This document shows positions 45,086 to 54,410 of a stretch of DNA of 64,000 bases, one piece after another; positions within the stretch are counted from its first letter, which is position 1, and every line of letters starts with the position of its first letter. The position numbers and the translations under genes are program-made. Source of the DNA: Vibrio anguillarum (lineage in GTDB: Bacteria > Pseudomonadota > Gammaproteobacteria > Enterobacterales > Vibrionaceae); NCBI RefSeq assembly GCF_001989995.2, contig NZ_JAHGUP010000051.1, positions 1 through 64,000 on the forward strand. Reading direction: 5' to 3'. The notes beneath the pieces are model-generated. The model made no database searches. It worked only from the letters and a program-made list of their open reading frames with translations, and was not told the origin of the DNA.

Positions 45086-45907
45086 ATGTATAAAGTTCTC
45101 GCGCTCGACCTTGATGGCACGGTGTTGACTGATGAACACACCATTCATCCTCAGCTAAAGCGAGCGATTCAACAGGCGCAGCAACACTGCCACGTGGTGA
45201 TCGTGACAGGCCGTCACCACACGGCGGCTAAACCCTATTATCAAGAATTGGGGCTTACACCCCCCATCATCTGCTGTAACGGCACTTATGTGTATGACTA
45301 CCAAAATGAAAAAGTGCTCAAGCACAATGCCATCACCAAGCAAGATGCATTGACCTTTCTCGCTTTGGCTAAAGAGTTTCAAATGAAACTGGTGATGTAT
45401 GTGACCGACGCGATGACCTATTCCAAGCGTAGCCCAATCGCCTACATGCAAGCGTTGGAAAAATGGGCTAACCAGTACCCACCAACAGCACAGCCCAAAA
45501 TCGAGCAAATTGACTCGTTTCGTCACCGCGTCGAGCAAGAAACGTTTATTTGGAAATTTGTGGTTGAAGGGCTACCGAGTTCCGTTGAACGTCTTGCCCA
45601 ACAAGCTTGGGTACAAGAAACATTCAACGGTGAGCGTTCATGGTCGAATCGCGTCGACTTCGCTGCCAAAGGCAACAGTAAAGGTCAGCGCTTGGCTGAA
45701 TATGTGCAATCACTTGGCTACCACGCTAATCACGTGTTGGCTGTCGGCGATAACCATAACGACATTTCAATGCTCGACTACGCTGGGCTCGGTGTGGCGA
45801 TGCTCAATGCCGACGATACGGTGAAATCCCACGCCAAACTGATTTGTACAACCGATAACAATCACGACGGGCTCGCCCGTTTGATCCGTGACAAAATTCA
45901 AGGATAA
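45086..45907 (+). CDS. HAD-family (Cof type) sugar phosphatase in the ula operon
   Basis: Haloacid-dehalogenase phosphatase of 273 residues, Cof/YidA-like. It shows motif I DLDGTVLTDEH (Asp8, Asp10), motif II VIVTGRHH, the C2 cap domain and motif IV VGDNHNDISML. Such enzymes remove phosphate from sugar phosphates with broad specificity. It lies inside the ula operon with gaps of only 5 bp on each side, yet E. coli ula has no such gene. A role in relieving sugar-phosphate build-up is inferred. Confidence 0.9.
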   Translation: MYKVLALDLDGTVLTDEHTIHPQLKRAIQQAQQHCHVVIVTGRHHTAAKPYYQELGLTPPIICCNGTYVYDYQNEKVLKHNAITKQDALTFLALAKEFQMKLVMYVTDAMTYSKRSPIAYMQALEKWANQYPPTAQPKIEQIDSFRHRVEQETFIWKFVVEGLPSSVERLAQQAWVQETFNGERSWSNRVDFAAKGNSKGQRLAEYVQSLGYHANHVLAVGDNHNDISMLDYAGLGVAMLNADDTVKSHAKLICTTDNNHDGLARLIRDKIQG

Positions 45908-45912
45908 CTCTC

Positions 45913-46560
45913 ATGACTAAACCAATGATCCAAATCGCTCTCGACCAAACTGACCTTATTTCTGCCATCGAAGTGGCAAAAAACGTAGCAAGCTTTGTGG
46001 ATGTCATCGAAGTCGGCACCATCCTCGCCTTTGCTGAAGGCATGAAGGCCGTCAAAACGTTACGCCATAATCACCCTGACCATATTCTAGTGTGCGATAT
46101 GAAAACCACCGATGGCGGCGCTATTTTAGCGCGAATGGCATTTGAAGCTGGCGCGGATTGGATCACCGTTTCTGCCGCAGCGCATATCGCCACCATCAGT
46201 GCGTGTAAGAAAGTCGCCGATGAACTGGATGGCGAAATCCAAATCGAAATTTACGGCAACTGGACCTTTGCTGATGCACAAGCGTGGATTGACCTTGGTA
46301 TCACTCAAGCCATTTATCACCGTTCAAGAGATGCCGAACTGGCCGGTATTGGTTGGACAAGCGAAGATGTTGAGAAGATGCGAACTCTATCCGATATGGG
46401 GCTTGAACTTTCCATCACAGGTGGCATCGTGCCAGAAGATCTCTATTTATTTGAAGGCATTAAGGCCAAAACCTTCATTGCGGGGCGTGCATTGGTCGGT
46501 GAAAAAGGTCGCGTCACTGCCGAAGCACTGCGCAGTCAAATCGATCGTTTTTGGTGCTAG
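45913..46560 (+). CDS. ulaD: 3-keto-L-gulonate-6-phosphate decarboxylase
   Basis: Orotidine-monophosphate-decarboxylase-fold enzyme of 215 residues converting 3-keto-L-gulonate 6-phosphate to L-xylulose 5-phosphate. Family landmarks are MIQIALDQTD, EVGTILAFAEGM, the metal/catalytic motif CDMKTTDGG and AGRALVGEKGR near the C-terminus, which binds phosphate. AAGGATAACTC precedes the ATG. It is followed after eight bases by ulaE. Confidence 0.94.
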   Translation: MTKPMIQIALDQTDLISAIEVAKNVASFVDVIEVGTILAFAEGMKAVKTLRHNHPDHILVCDMKTTDGGAILARMAFEAGADWITVSAAAHIATISACKKVADELDGEIQIEIYGNWTFADAQAWIDLGITQAIYHRSRDAELAGIGWTSEDVEKMRTLSDMGLELSITGGIVPEDLYLFEGIKAKTFIAGRALVGEKGRVTAEALRSQIDRFWC

Positions 46561-46568
46561 GAGGCCGT

Positions 46569-47450
46569 ATGTATCAACATTTGCCACGCCAACGTATCGG
46601 GTTGTATGAAAAAGCGCTCCCCAATCATTTCAGTTGGGAAGAAAAGCTCGCCACAACGAAAGAGCTGGGGTTTGATTTTTTAGAGATATCCGTCGATGAG
46701 TCGGATGAACGTCGTCAACGCTTAGACTGGGATGATGCAACCATCTATCAGCTACGAAGATGGTGTGAGCAATACCAAATCCCGCTACAATCGATGTGCC
46801 TAAGTGCGCACCGTAAGTTTCCTTTTGGCTCGTCAGACCCCGCCATTAGAGAGCAAGCCATTCTGCACATGGAGAAAGCGATTACCTTAGCTTACAAACT
46901 GGGCATTCGCACCATCCAACTCGCAGGCTATGATGTCTATTACGAACCCGCTAATAAAGAAACTCATCAACGTTTCATTGAAGGCATGCAGCTTGCCGCC
47001 AAATTGGCCGAGCGTGCTGGCGTGATGCTGGCAGTGGAGATCATGGATACCAGCTATCTTAATTCACTCAGTAAGTTCGAAATTCTAAAGCGGCAAGTAC
47101 CCTCCCCCTATTTTATGGCGTATCCAGATGTAGGCAACATTTCAGGTTGGAACTACGATGTGTGTACTGAATTGGCACTTGGTATGCCACACATTACTCA
47201 GATCCACCTTAAAGATACTCATTGCGTCACCTCTAGTTCCACGGGCCAATTTCGAGACTTGGTGATTGGTGAAGGAGAAGTCAATTTCGATGCTATTTCC
47301 CAAACGCTGAAAGAGGCAAACTGTGTTGTACCTATGGTGATCGAAATGTGGGCGCAAGATGAACATTGGAAACACAATATTCGTGTTGCGCAACATCGGC
47401 TAAATCAAGCCTGCGATGCCGCTGATTCGCCTCGTTTATTCAACCTATAG
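46569..47450 (+). CDS. ulaE: L-xylulose-5-phosphate 3-epimerase
   Basis: Xylose-isomerase-like TIM barrel of 293 residues that converts L-xylulose 5-phosphate to L-ribulose 5-phosphate. Recognisable parts are GLYEKALPNHFSWEEKL, FLEISVDESDERRQRLDW, SMCLSAHRKFPFGS, AVEIMDTSYLNS, HLKDT and VIEMWAQDE, which supply the metal ligands. TAGGAGG lies six bases before the ATG at 46569. It is the last ula gene, and its final codons are part of a 20-bp tandem duplication. Confidence 0.94.
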   Translation: MYQHLPRQRIGLYEKALPNHFSWEEKLATTKELGFDFLEISVDESDERRQRLDWDDATIYQLRRWCEQYQIPLQSMCLSAHRKFPFGSSDPAIREQAILHMEKAITLAYKLGIRTIQLAGYDVYYEPANKETHQRFIEGMQLAAKLAERAGVMLAVEIMDTSYLNSLSKFEILKRQVPSPYFMAYPDVGNISGWNYDVCTELALGMPHITQIHLKDTHCVTSSSTGQFRDLVIGEGEVNFDAISQTLKEANCVVPMVIEMWAQDEHWKHNIRVAQHRLNQACDAADSPRLFNL

Positions 47451-47470
47451 CTCATTTATTCAACCTATAA
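47431..47470. repeat. 20-bp near-perfect tandem duplication at the ulaE stop codon
   Basis: The units ctcgtttattcaacctatag and ctcatttattcaacctataa are adjacent and match at 18 of 20 positions. The first contains the ulaE stop TAG; the second is untranslated. Confidence 0.85.
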
Positions 47471-47522
47471 ATTGTGCTCGGGTGCATCTTTTATGCATCC
47501 TTCATCCTCATATTGGATAATG

Positions 47523-47555
47523 CCGCGCCCTCTCCCCCGTGAGCGCGGTAGCTTT
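47523..47555 (+). terminator. Possible terminator of the ula operon
   Basis: A GC-rich stem CCGCGC / GCGCGG with a 14-base loop is followed by TAGCTTTTCTT, about 75 bp beyond ulaE. The large loop makes it uncertain. Confidence 0.4.
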
Positions 47556-47638
47556 TCTTGGCAAATATTGACATCACCAACACAATCGCGCAGAGTTGCT
47601 TTTTGATAACGCCCCGATGCATAACACTCTGAGAACCA

Positions 47639-48061
47639 ATGAAATTACTTCACTTACAACTCTTCTGGTATGAAAAGCATCACACCCTTTTAGAAATGGA
47701 AGCGCTCCCTACGCTCACCCCAACCCAAGAGCAAGCGCTGGCAGAATGGGTTAAGTGTCGACGCAAAATATTAAGCTTTGAGGCTCACCAGCATACTTGG
47801 GTAAAAGTGAATGTAGACGGTTTTTCTTCCGCTTTGCATTTAAAGCCGAATGGCACGTTGGTCGAGCGAGATCTGTTTGGTGAAAAAACACTGCAAGGAT
47901 TATGGAAAGTCATCGACGGTTTCTTATTTATCAAAGTGATCAGCGGTGAATTTATTGTCGAATATCAGATTGTTGGCAATAACGAACACAGTATTCACTG
48001 CGGTATTGAGTACATCAACGGCCGAGTCAGTACCTACAGCAAATTTATTCAAACCAAATAA
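47639..48061 (+). CDS. Hypothetical protein
   Basis: Soluble protein of 140 residues that I do not recognise. It begins MKLLHLQLFWYEKHHTLLEMEALP, has no signal peptide or membrane segment, and its second half is predicted mostly beta (SALHLKPNGTLVERDLF, VISGEFIVEYQIVG). It is a single gene between the ula operon and the PAS-GGDEF gene, with no strong ribosome-binding site. Its codon use resembles its neighbours, so it is probably real. Confidence 0.65.
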   Translation: MKLLHLQLFWYEKHHTLLEMEALPTLTPTQEQALAEWVKCRRKILSFEAHQHTWVKVNVDGFSSALHLKPNGTLVERDLFGEKTLQGLWKVIDGFLFIKVISGEFIVEYQIVGNNEHSIHCGIEYINGRVSTYSKFIQTK

Positions 48062-48180
48062 GCTTTGTGACCCACGGGAAAAAATGAGATGTATGTTGAA
48101 CAAGATATCAACAACCTTGTGAATCCATCGGCAAACTGTGGCACACTCGACATAAATGCAGACTCGGTTCATCACGGTTT

Positions 48181-49137
48181 ATGGAAGAGTACTTAAAACG
48201 AATCAAGCAGCTTGAAGAGCAAGTTGAGCATCTCAAAAAAGAAAACAGCTCTCTTGAAGAAAAACTGAATACAACGCTAGAAGGCACTGGACTTTGTCTT
48301 TGGGAACAACACATTCCTAGCGGAACCCTTAAAATATTCAATAGAGAATGGGGTGATATGCTTGGCTATCAATCACACGAGCTAGACGCCACCGTCGATA
48401 TTTGGAAAAGCAAACTCCACCCCGATGATTATGACTTAGCCGTGGGCGCTTTTGAGGACCATTTGAATGGCAAGGCTGACACCTATCAGGTCATACACCG
48501 GATGATCCGCAAAGATGGAGGTCAAAGCTGGGTGTCGGATCGCGGCCGAATCGTTGAATATGATGAGAATGGAAAGCCGCTGCGCATGATGGGCACCCAC
48601 ACGGATATTACCAATGAAAAACATTATGAATTAGAACTCTCCAAACTCGCCGCGCAAGATCCATTGACCAACCTATTAAATCGAAAGGCGTTAGAAACTA
48701 AGTTTGACGAGATGAATGATCTTGTCGAACACTCTGCGGCACTGATTTTTATCGATTTGGATGACTTTAAAACCGTCAATGATCATCTTGGGCACCAAGC
48801 TGGGGATTTCGTGCTGCTCCAAGTTTCTCAATGGCTTCAAGAAAATGCGCCTCAACCATCATCGATTGCTCGTTTGGGCGGCGATGAGTTTGTCCTATTG
48901 TGCATCAATCAAAGCACAGAAACGTTAAAGCAGTTTATCGACAGTTTGCTAACCAAAGCCTATTCACCACTAAAATTAAGTCATGGAGAAGTGCAAATTG
49001 GCTTTAGTATTGGTGTTTGCCAATTCACAACCTCAATGCATACTTTTGAAACCTTATATGAATTGGCCGACCAAGCAATGTATCAGGTGAAGAAAAATGG
49101 CAAAAATGGCGTTGAGTACATCAATCTTAGCCAATAG
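48181..49137 (+). CDS. PAS-domain diguanylate cyclase
   Basis: Soluble c-di-GMP synthase of 318 residues. It has an N-terminal coiled coil (about 2-30), a PAS/PAC domain (about 32-148, with WEQHIPSGTLKIFNREWGDMLGY split by its loops and MGTHTDITNEKH at the end) and a GGDEF domain (about 158-318) with DPLTNLLNR, FIDLDDFKTVND and active site RLGGDEF (233-237). An RxxD inhibitory site is not visible. The PAS ligand is unknown. The gene is monocistronic, and its 3' end overlaps the convergent ctlX gene by 11 bp. Confidence 0.92.
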   Translation: MEEYLKRIKQLEEQVEHLKKENSSLEEKLNTTLEGTGLCLWEQHIPSGTLKIFNREWGDMLGYQSHELDATVDIWKSKLHPDDYDLAVGAFEDHLNGKADTYQVIHRMIRKDGGQSWVSDRGRIVEYDENGKPLRMMGTHTDITNEKHYELELSKLAAQDPLTNLLNRKALETKFDEMNDLVEHSAALIFIDLDDFKTVNDHLGHQAGDFVLLQVSQWLQENAPQPSSIARLGGDEFVLLCINQSTETLKQFIDSLLTKAYSPLKLSHGEVQIGFSIGVCQFTTSMHTFETLYELADQAMYQVKKNGKNGVEYINLSQ

Positions 49138-50098
49138 CAGGCAAAAACACTTCCCCTAACATACATCTCACCGAACCACCGCCAATATCCTCAATGGTCT
49201 TCACATTACACGGCAGTAACTTACCGTGACTGGCTAGCTGCGCACGCTGCGCCGGCGAAAAGGCATCAAACGCCGATTGTGACATAGCGATCACTTTATC
49301 CCCTGCCGCCGTTTCTAATTGTAAAATGTTGCCGCAGAAACAGTTCATCTGCTCAAGTGAAATTGAGATGATCTGTTTATCTTTAGCCAGTGATTTAACC
49401 ACAAAACGACGTTCAAACTCCGGGATCACTTCATCGCAAATCACGCAGAATGCTTCACCAACCGCCATCATCACATTGGTGTGATAAACCGGTTGGCCTG
49501 AAGGCAACGCCGTTTGAAAAGAGACCACGCGATCATAACCGATACGTTTAGCGTACTCCTCTAGCACTTCACGGTCGCAGCGCTGTGACAACGCCGAATA
49601 GATGGTTCGATTAAGGTGATCCATCACCATCACACCGGTGCTTTCAAGATAAGCCTGCTGGTCTTGATACGCGAGCAACGAATCTTGCGCCAATACCTTG
49701 CGGCCTGACAAAGTAAGGGTTTCGATCAACGCTTGTGGGCGCACTTCTTGCTGTCGATTTTTACAAGCCATCGGAAAGGTAAACAAGGTTCCCTCTGGCG
49801 TAGTGCTAAACCAGTTATTAGGGAAGACGGCATCTGGCGTTTCCACTTCAGATAATGGGTAATCAAACTCCACCACTTGCACGCCTTCGAGACGCAGTGT
49901 CTCAACCATGCTTTGATATTCGGCCATGGCTTGGATGCGAACTTGTTCGGTACTCAATGCAACTTGGTGTTGAAATTCATTATCTTGCGCCGTTTGAGCG
50001 TTAAATTTGAACTCTTTTGGCGGCACCATTACGACACAATTGGCATTTTGCACCGTATTCACGGCTGGCTGTGTGATCACTTGTTCCTGCAACATCAT
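49127..50098 (-). CDS. ctlX: CtlX-like arginine-deiminase-fold amidinohydrolase
   Basis: Pentein-fold protein of 323 residues, in the group annotated as citrulline utilisation hydrolase or dimethylargininase-like. The catalytic set is visible: the Asp in TPDAVFPNNW, the His in VYHTNVMMAV and the nucleophile Cys312 in GGGSVRCMLGE. It should hydrolyse a guanidino or ureido compound, but the true substrate is not known from sequence. GAAGGG precedes the ATG. It is a single gene. Confidence 0.88.
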   Translation of the reverse strand: MMLQEQVITQPAVNTVQNANCVVMVPPKEFKFNAQTAQDNEFQHQVALSTEQVRIQAMAEYQSMVETLRLEGVQVVEFDYPLSEVETPDAVFPNNWFSTTPEGTLFTFPMACKNRQQEVRPQALIETLTLSGRKVLAQDSLLAYQDQQAYLESTGVMVMDHLNRTIYSALSQRCDREVLEEYAKRIGYDRVVSFQTALPSGQPVYHTNVMMAVGEAFCVICDEVIPEFERRFVVKSLAKDKQIISISLEQMNCFCGNILQLETAAGDKVIAMSQSAFDAFSPAQRAQLASHGKLLPCNVKTIEDIGGGSVRCMLGEVFLPAIG

Positions 50099-50609
50099 AG
50101 AAACTTTCCCTTCTACTCACTTTAGGCCAATTGTAAGCATAATGTTAAAATAACATTGACTGAATTTTGGGTTATTTCATCGAATAACTCCTATTAATTA
50201 CTGAGAAAACTACTTTTCACATTAAAAATTACGGCAAAATCCCCATCACACCTAAAAATATTCACCCTTATTCAAAAAATATTCACAGTAAAAACTCACT
50301 TAAAAGTAGCGCAACTCGTTGATGGTTCTCTTATCGTCGATAACGATATTTAACTCACTTCACTTTTTCACCCGATGGACGTTACTGACCATTCGAGCCG
50401 ATGCTTGCTGCATTGACCACCGTATTAATCAGGCGCCGTTTTCTAGAGCCAAGCGCGAAAAGTAATCCGCCACTTATGTTGTGATTTCGTTATACTTCTG
50501 TTCGGCTTACTCCATCATTTGCTCCCCTTATAGGAGTTCAACGTTAGATTCTCGCGTTCTAGGCTTTTGGTCTCTCATACTTTAGCGAGAATTGGCATAA
50601 GGATTTTCG
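50099..50609. other. Long intergenic region between divergent ctlX and ABC exporter genes
   Basis: About 510 bp holding the promoters of both genes. No open frame of note, terminator or clear repeat was recognised. Confidence 0.5.
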
Positions 50610-52454
50610 ATGTATAAAAAATTTGAAAGCTTTACCCAAGCCTTTCCCAAAGAGGAACCCAAACAGCCTCCTGCGACCTTATGGGCCTTTTGTCGTTACT
50701 ACACGCGCGGCTTTGAAAAACCACTCATTTTAATGGCGTTAATCAGCACGTTAATTGCCGTTGTTGAAGTATCACTGTTCGGTTTTATGGGCCAACTGGT
50801 GGATTGGCTCTCATCCAGTAACCCAGAGACTTTCCTAACTGAGAACCGAGACACCTTGATCGGTTTATCTATTTTAGTACTCGTGATCATGCCACTTTTG
50901 ATTGGCATCTATTCACTGTTGATCCACCAAACTATGCTCGGCAATTATCCCATGTCGATCCGTTGGTTAGCGCACCGTTATCTGCTCAAACAAAGCCTCT
51001 CTTTTTACCAAGATGACTTTGCGGGAAGAATTGCCACTAAAGTAATGCAAACGGCGTTATCCATCCGCGAAACAGTGATGAAGACCTTGGATGTGTTTGT
51101 CTATGTGTCAGTCTATTTCACTGCGATTGTGGTGATGTTGGCGCAAGCAGACTGGCGTTTAATGGTGCCGATGCTCGTCTGGCTCGCGGCCTACATTTGT
51201 ATTCAACTTCACTTTGTACCACAGCTTAAAAAAGTAGCATCAGAACAAGCCGATGCTCGCTCAACCATGACGGGGCGCATTGTTGATAGCTACACCAATA
51301 TTGCCACGGTCAAATTGTTCTCACACACCCGCCGAGAAACCGACTATGCCGAACAAGGCATGGAGAGCTTTTTAGACACGGTTCACCGCCAAATGCGTTT
51401 AGTGACTGGTTTTAACCTGTGCGTTGAACTCGCCAACTATATTTTGGTGTTCGTGATTGCGGCGACTTCGATTTATCTATGGATGCAGAGTGCCATCAGT
51501 ATTGGTGCAATCGCGATTGCGATCAGCCTTTCATTGCGCATTAATGGCATGTCGAAATGGATCATGTGGGAAGTCGGTGCACTCTTTGAAAACATGGGCA
51601 CAGTCGTGGATGGCATGAAAACCCTCTCGAAACCGATCACCATTGAAGATAAACCCAACGCAAAACCGTTGCAGGTTGCACAAGGTGGCATCGAATTTGA
51701 TGACGTGAGTTTCCACTATGGCGAGAATAAAGGCGTTATTAACCATTTAAACCTGACCATTAAACCGGGTGAAAAAGTGGGCTTAGTAGGGCGTTCTGGC
51801 GCTGGAAAATCGACTTTAGTCAATTTACTGCTTCGTTTTCATGATGTTGAAGGTGGGCAAATTCGTATCGATGGGCAAGCGATCAATGAGGTCACCCAAG
51901 ATTCATTGCGCAGCAAAATTGGTATGGTGACGCAAGATACTTCACTGTTGCATCGCTCGATCCGCGATAACATTTTGTATGGCAACCCTGATGCAAGTGA
52001 AGAACAACTGCTGCAAGCCACCCGACAGGCACACGCACATGAGTTTATCGAAACACTCACCGACCCATTTGGTAACCTAGGCTATGATGCGCAAGTGGGC
52101 GAGCGCGGCGTAAAACTGTCTGGCGGCCAGCGCCAGCGAATTGCTATTTCCCGCGTGCTGTTAAAGGATGCGCCACTGTTGGTACTCGACGAAGCCACAT
52201 CCGCACTCGACTCCGAAGTGGAAGCGGCAATTCAAGAGAGCTTAAATGAGCTGATGCAAGGCAAAACCGTGATTGCCATTGCTCACCGTTTATCAACCAT
52301 TGCCGCAATGGACAGGTTGATCGTACTCGATAAAGGTAACGTCGTTGAGCAAGGCACACACCAAGAGTTGATCGCTCAAAACGGCATTTATGCACACCTA
52401 TGGGCGCACCAAACGGGTGGCTTTATCGGTTGCGACGACGTTGAGATTGCTTAA
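50610..52454 (+). CDS. ABC exporter half-transporter (MdlB/VcaM-like)
   Basis: Inner-membrane ABC exporter of 614 residues that works as a dimer. Residues about 35-330 hold six transmembrane helices. Residues about 360-600 form the nucleotide-binding domain with Walker A GRSGAGKST (about 394), Q-loop MVTQDTSLLH, signature LSGGQRQRI (about 503), Walker B LLVLDEATS (about 521) and switch His in AHRLST. It is close in length and order to V. cholerae VcaM, a multidrug exporter, but the substrate is not provable from sequence. Confidence 0.92.
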   Translation: MYKKFESFTQAFPKEEPKQPPATLWAFCRYYTRGFEKPLILMALISTLIAVVEVSLFGFMGQLVDWLSSSNPETFLTENRDTLIGLSILVLVIMPLLIGIYSLLIHQTMLGNYPMSIRWLAHRYLLKQSLSFYQDDFAGRIATKVMQTALSIRETVMKTLDVFVYVSVYFTAIVVMLAQADWRLMVPMLVWLAAYICIQLHFVPQLKKVASEQADARSTMTGRIVDSYTNIATVKLFSHTRRETDYAEQGMESFLDTVHRQMRLVTGFNLCVELANYILVFVIAATSIYLWMQSAISIGAIAIAISLSLRINGMSKWIMWEVGALFENMGTVVDGMKTLSKPITIEDKPNAKPLQVAQGGIEFDDVSFHYGENKGVINHLNLTIKPGEKVGLVGRSGAGKSTLVNLLLRFHDVEGGQIRIDGQAINEVTQDSLRSKIGMVTQDTSLLHRSIRDNILYGNPDASEEQLLQATRQAHAHEFIETLTDPFGNLGYDAQVGERGVKLSGGQRQRIAISRVLLKDAPLLVLDEATSALDSEVEAAIQESLNELMQGKTVIAIAHRLSTIAAMDRLIVLDKGNVVEQGTHQELIAQNGIYAHLWAHQTGGFIGCDDVEIA

Positions 52455-52551
52455 TGGTTTATCAACGGAGTTTGCGCTCCGTTGATGCTTCCACAATTCA
52501 CTCTTTTTCCTTAGAATTCGCCCATTCCCTTTATTTAACTAGATTTGGATT

Positions 52552-53256
52552 ATGAACAAGAGCTTACTCACTAATATCATTGCGCTAGCGCTCCTTGCAG
52601 CGGGCTATCAACTGGATAACACTATTGCGCTGTATGCGGGCTTATTTGCCTTCTCTGGCGCAATCACCAACTGGCTTGCGATTCACATGCTGTTTGAAAA
52701 AGTGCCAGGACTCTATGGCTCGGGTGTGATACCTGCTCGCTTTGAAGAGTTCAAAACCGCAATCAAGAGCCTGATGATGGAGCAATTTTTCACCCAGTCC
52801 AATATTGACCGCTTCCTCAGTAAAGAGATGACGGGCAGTAAAACGTTGGATCTTGAGCCTGTGATTGCCAAAGTTGACTTCAACCCAACCTTTGATTCTT
52901 TGGTCGAAGTGATTGCAAACTCTCCATTTGGCGGCATGCTGGCGATGTTTGGTGGAACCGACGCGCTACAACCACTCAAGCAACCGTTTGTCGAAAAAAT
53001 GCAGCAATCTATGATTGATATCAGCCAAAGCGATAGCGTTAAACAAGCGCTCAAAGAGCAGTTAGAAGCTCCTGAGATGATTGAAGAGATCACCGCTAAC
53101 ATCGAAAACATCATCGATCAACGTCTCAATGAACTCACGCCTAAATTGGTGAAAGAGATGGTACAGAAGATGATTAAACAGCACCTTGGCTGGTTGGTTG
53201 TTTGGGGTGGAGTATTCGGTGGTTTGATTGGTGTGGCTTCCTCCTTCTTTGCCTGA
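52552..53256 (+). CDS. DUF445 membrane protein
   Basis: Protein of 234 residues with an N-terminal hydrophobic region (about 8-50, ITNWLAIHMLFEKVPGLYGSGVIPARFEEF), a helical middle and a C-terminal transmembrane helix (about 212-232). This is the DUF445 family pattern. Its function is unknown. It follows the ABC exporter by about 100 bp on the same strand and might be expressed with it. A strong terminator follows. Confidence 0.85.
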   Translation: MNKSLLTNIIALALLAAGYQLDNTIALYAGLFAFSGAITNWLAIHMLFEKVPGLYGSGVIPARFEEFKTAIKSLMMEQFFTQSNIDRFLSKEMTGSKTLDLEPVIAKVDFNPTFDSLVEVIANSPFGGMLAMFGGTDALQPLKQPFVEKMQQSMIDISQSDSVKQALKEQLEAPEMIEEITANIENIIDQRLNELTPKLVKEMVQKMIKQHLGWLVVWGGVFGGLIGVASSFFA

Positions 53257-53288
53257 TTGCCGTTACTTATGTGATTGAATGTGATTAC

Positions 53289-53324
53289 AAAAAAGCCAGC
53301 ACGTTTAAATGTGCTGGCTTTTTT
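53289..53324. terminator. Bidirectional terminator between the DUF445 gene and the PAP2 gene
   Basis: Perfect stem aaaaaagccagcac / gtgctggctttttt with an 8-base loop between convergent genes. Confidence 0.92.
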
Positions 53325-53342
53325 ATGATGACTCGTGACCCG

Positions 53343-54098
53343 TTAACAGAGATGAAGGCGCGTTAATAACGGTTTTAATTTAGGATGATCTAAGGGATAC
53401 ACTTTGGGTATCACAAGGTAAATCATGCTGACAAACAGCAAGGAGCCGTATAAATCAACCGGACGATGCATCCCTAACCATAAGCGGCTAAAGGAGACCC
53501 CACAGGCCCAAAGCAGTAGACCCGCCGCAAAAATATAGCGCTTTTGTTCAATAAACAGGCCACCAAAGAAAGCCAGACAAATAGCAGCGAAGATCGTATG
53601 GCCAGAAGGAAATGAATAATCCTTTTCACCCTGCCAATGACGTAAACGCCAGTCACTGACTTGGGTTGCGATGTCGGTCATCACACTTTCTTTTTGTAAT
53701 TCACTCAATTTATAAAAATGCGCAGGGTTTGGGATAAGTAACTCATACGTCATTAATTCGGTGTATGGACGAGGGCTCTCTGTCAGATGTTTTAAACCCG
53801 TTTTGGCAGCCATACCAATCACCAATAACAAGCCAATTTGAATAATGCGGTTAAGCAGTTCAATGCGGGAAGTCGCTGTCCGTGTTGCCAAAAAAGCCAA
53901 CAAAGCAAAGGTAAAGCCAAAACCTTGCCAACCAGCCGAATCGGTTAAATAGGTAAAAAATGCACCGACGCCCTCGCTCACTGGCGTGGTCAAATCAATC
54001 GAAGACCCAACCAATGAGATGGGAACTAACAGCAACGAGAACAAGGCTAAGAGTACTAAGCCCGATTTTTTCATTTGGATTTGCTTTTTCACGCTCAA
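53343..54098 (-). CDS. PAP2-family membrane phosphatase (PgpB-like)
   Basis: Inner-membrane lipid phosphatase of 251 residues. The three PAP2 motifs are complete: KHLTESPRP (103-111), PSGH (164-167) and SRLWLGMHRPVD (204-215, with Ser204, Arg205, His211 and Asp215). It has about six hydrophobic segments. PgpB relatives dephosphorylate phosphatidylglycerophosphate and undecaprenyl pyrophosphate. The start is uncertain: TTG at 54098, GTG at 54092 or ATG at 54074, none with a strong ribosome-binding site. It is monocistronic. Confidence 0.9.
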   Translation of the reverse strand: MSVKKQIQMKKSGLVLLALFSLLLVPISLVGSSIDLTTPVSEGVGAFFTYLTDSAGWQGFGFTFALLAFLATRTATSRIELLNRIIQIGLLLVIGMAAKTGLKHLTESPRPYTELMTYELLIPNPAHFYKLSELQKESVMTDIATQVSDWRLRHWQGEKDYSFPSGHTIFAAICLAFFGGLFIEQKRYIFAAGLLLWACGVSFSRLWLGMHRPVDLYGSLLFVSMIYLVIPKVYPLDHPKLKPLLTRLHLC

Positions 54099-54371
54099 TA
54101 GACACCGCTGGATTATTGAAGATCAGCATAATAACGGACGACACGCAAAGAACGTATCAAGCAATTGTCAATTTGAGGGAAAATAATCGCCCCGATCTCA
54201 CCCTTTTTACTTATTTTCCTGACACAAAGAATTCATACATAACGTGTAGGAAAGGCAAACCAGACCATGTCCTGCCTAACCGAAACAACGTCTTCTTTCG
54301 TGCAAGATAGGAGACTCCAAGACCGTGAATGGATGATGGCAGCAGCGTTGACCGACAGCAAGAATGTTAAA

Positions 54372-54391
54372 AAGGGAGCCGCAGCTCCCTT
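54372..54391 (-). terminator. Terminator after phoX
   Basis: Minus-strand stem AAGGGAGC / GCTCCCTT followed by TTT, 20 bp beyond the phoX stop. The roughly 270 bp between it and the PAP2 gene start shows nothing else. Confidence 0.8.
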
Positions 54392-54410
54392 CAGAGGAAA
54401 TGATCAGGGC

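Noticed and set aside
30821-54128. A 16-base identity (gattattgaagatcag) near 30822 and 54113
   Set aside because: One such match is expected by chance in a window this long, and the flanks do not align.
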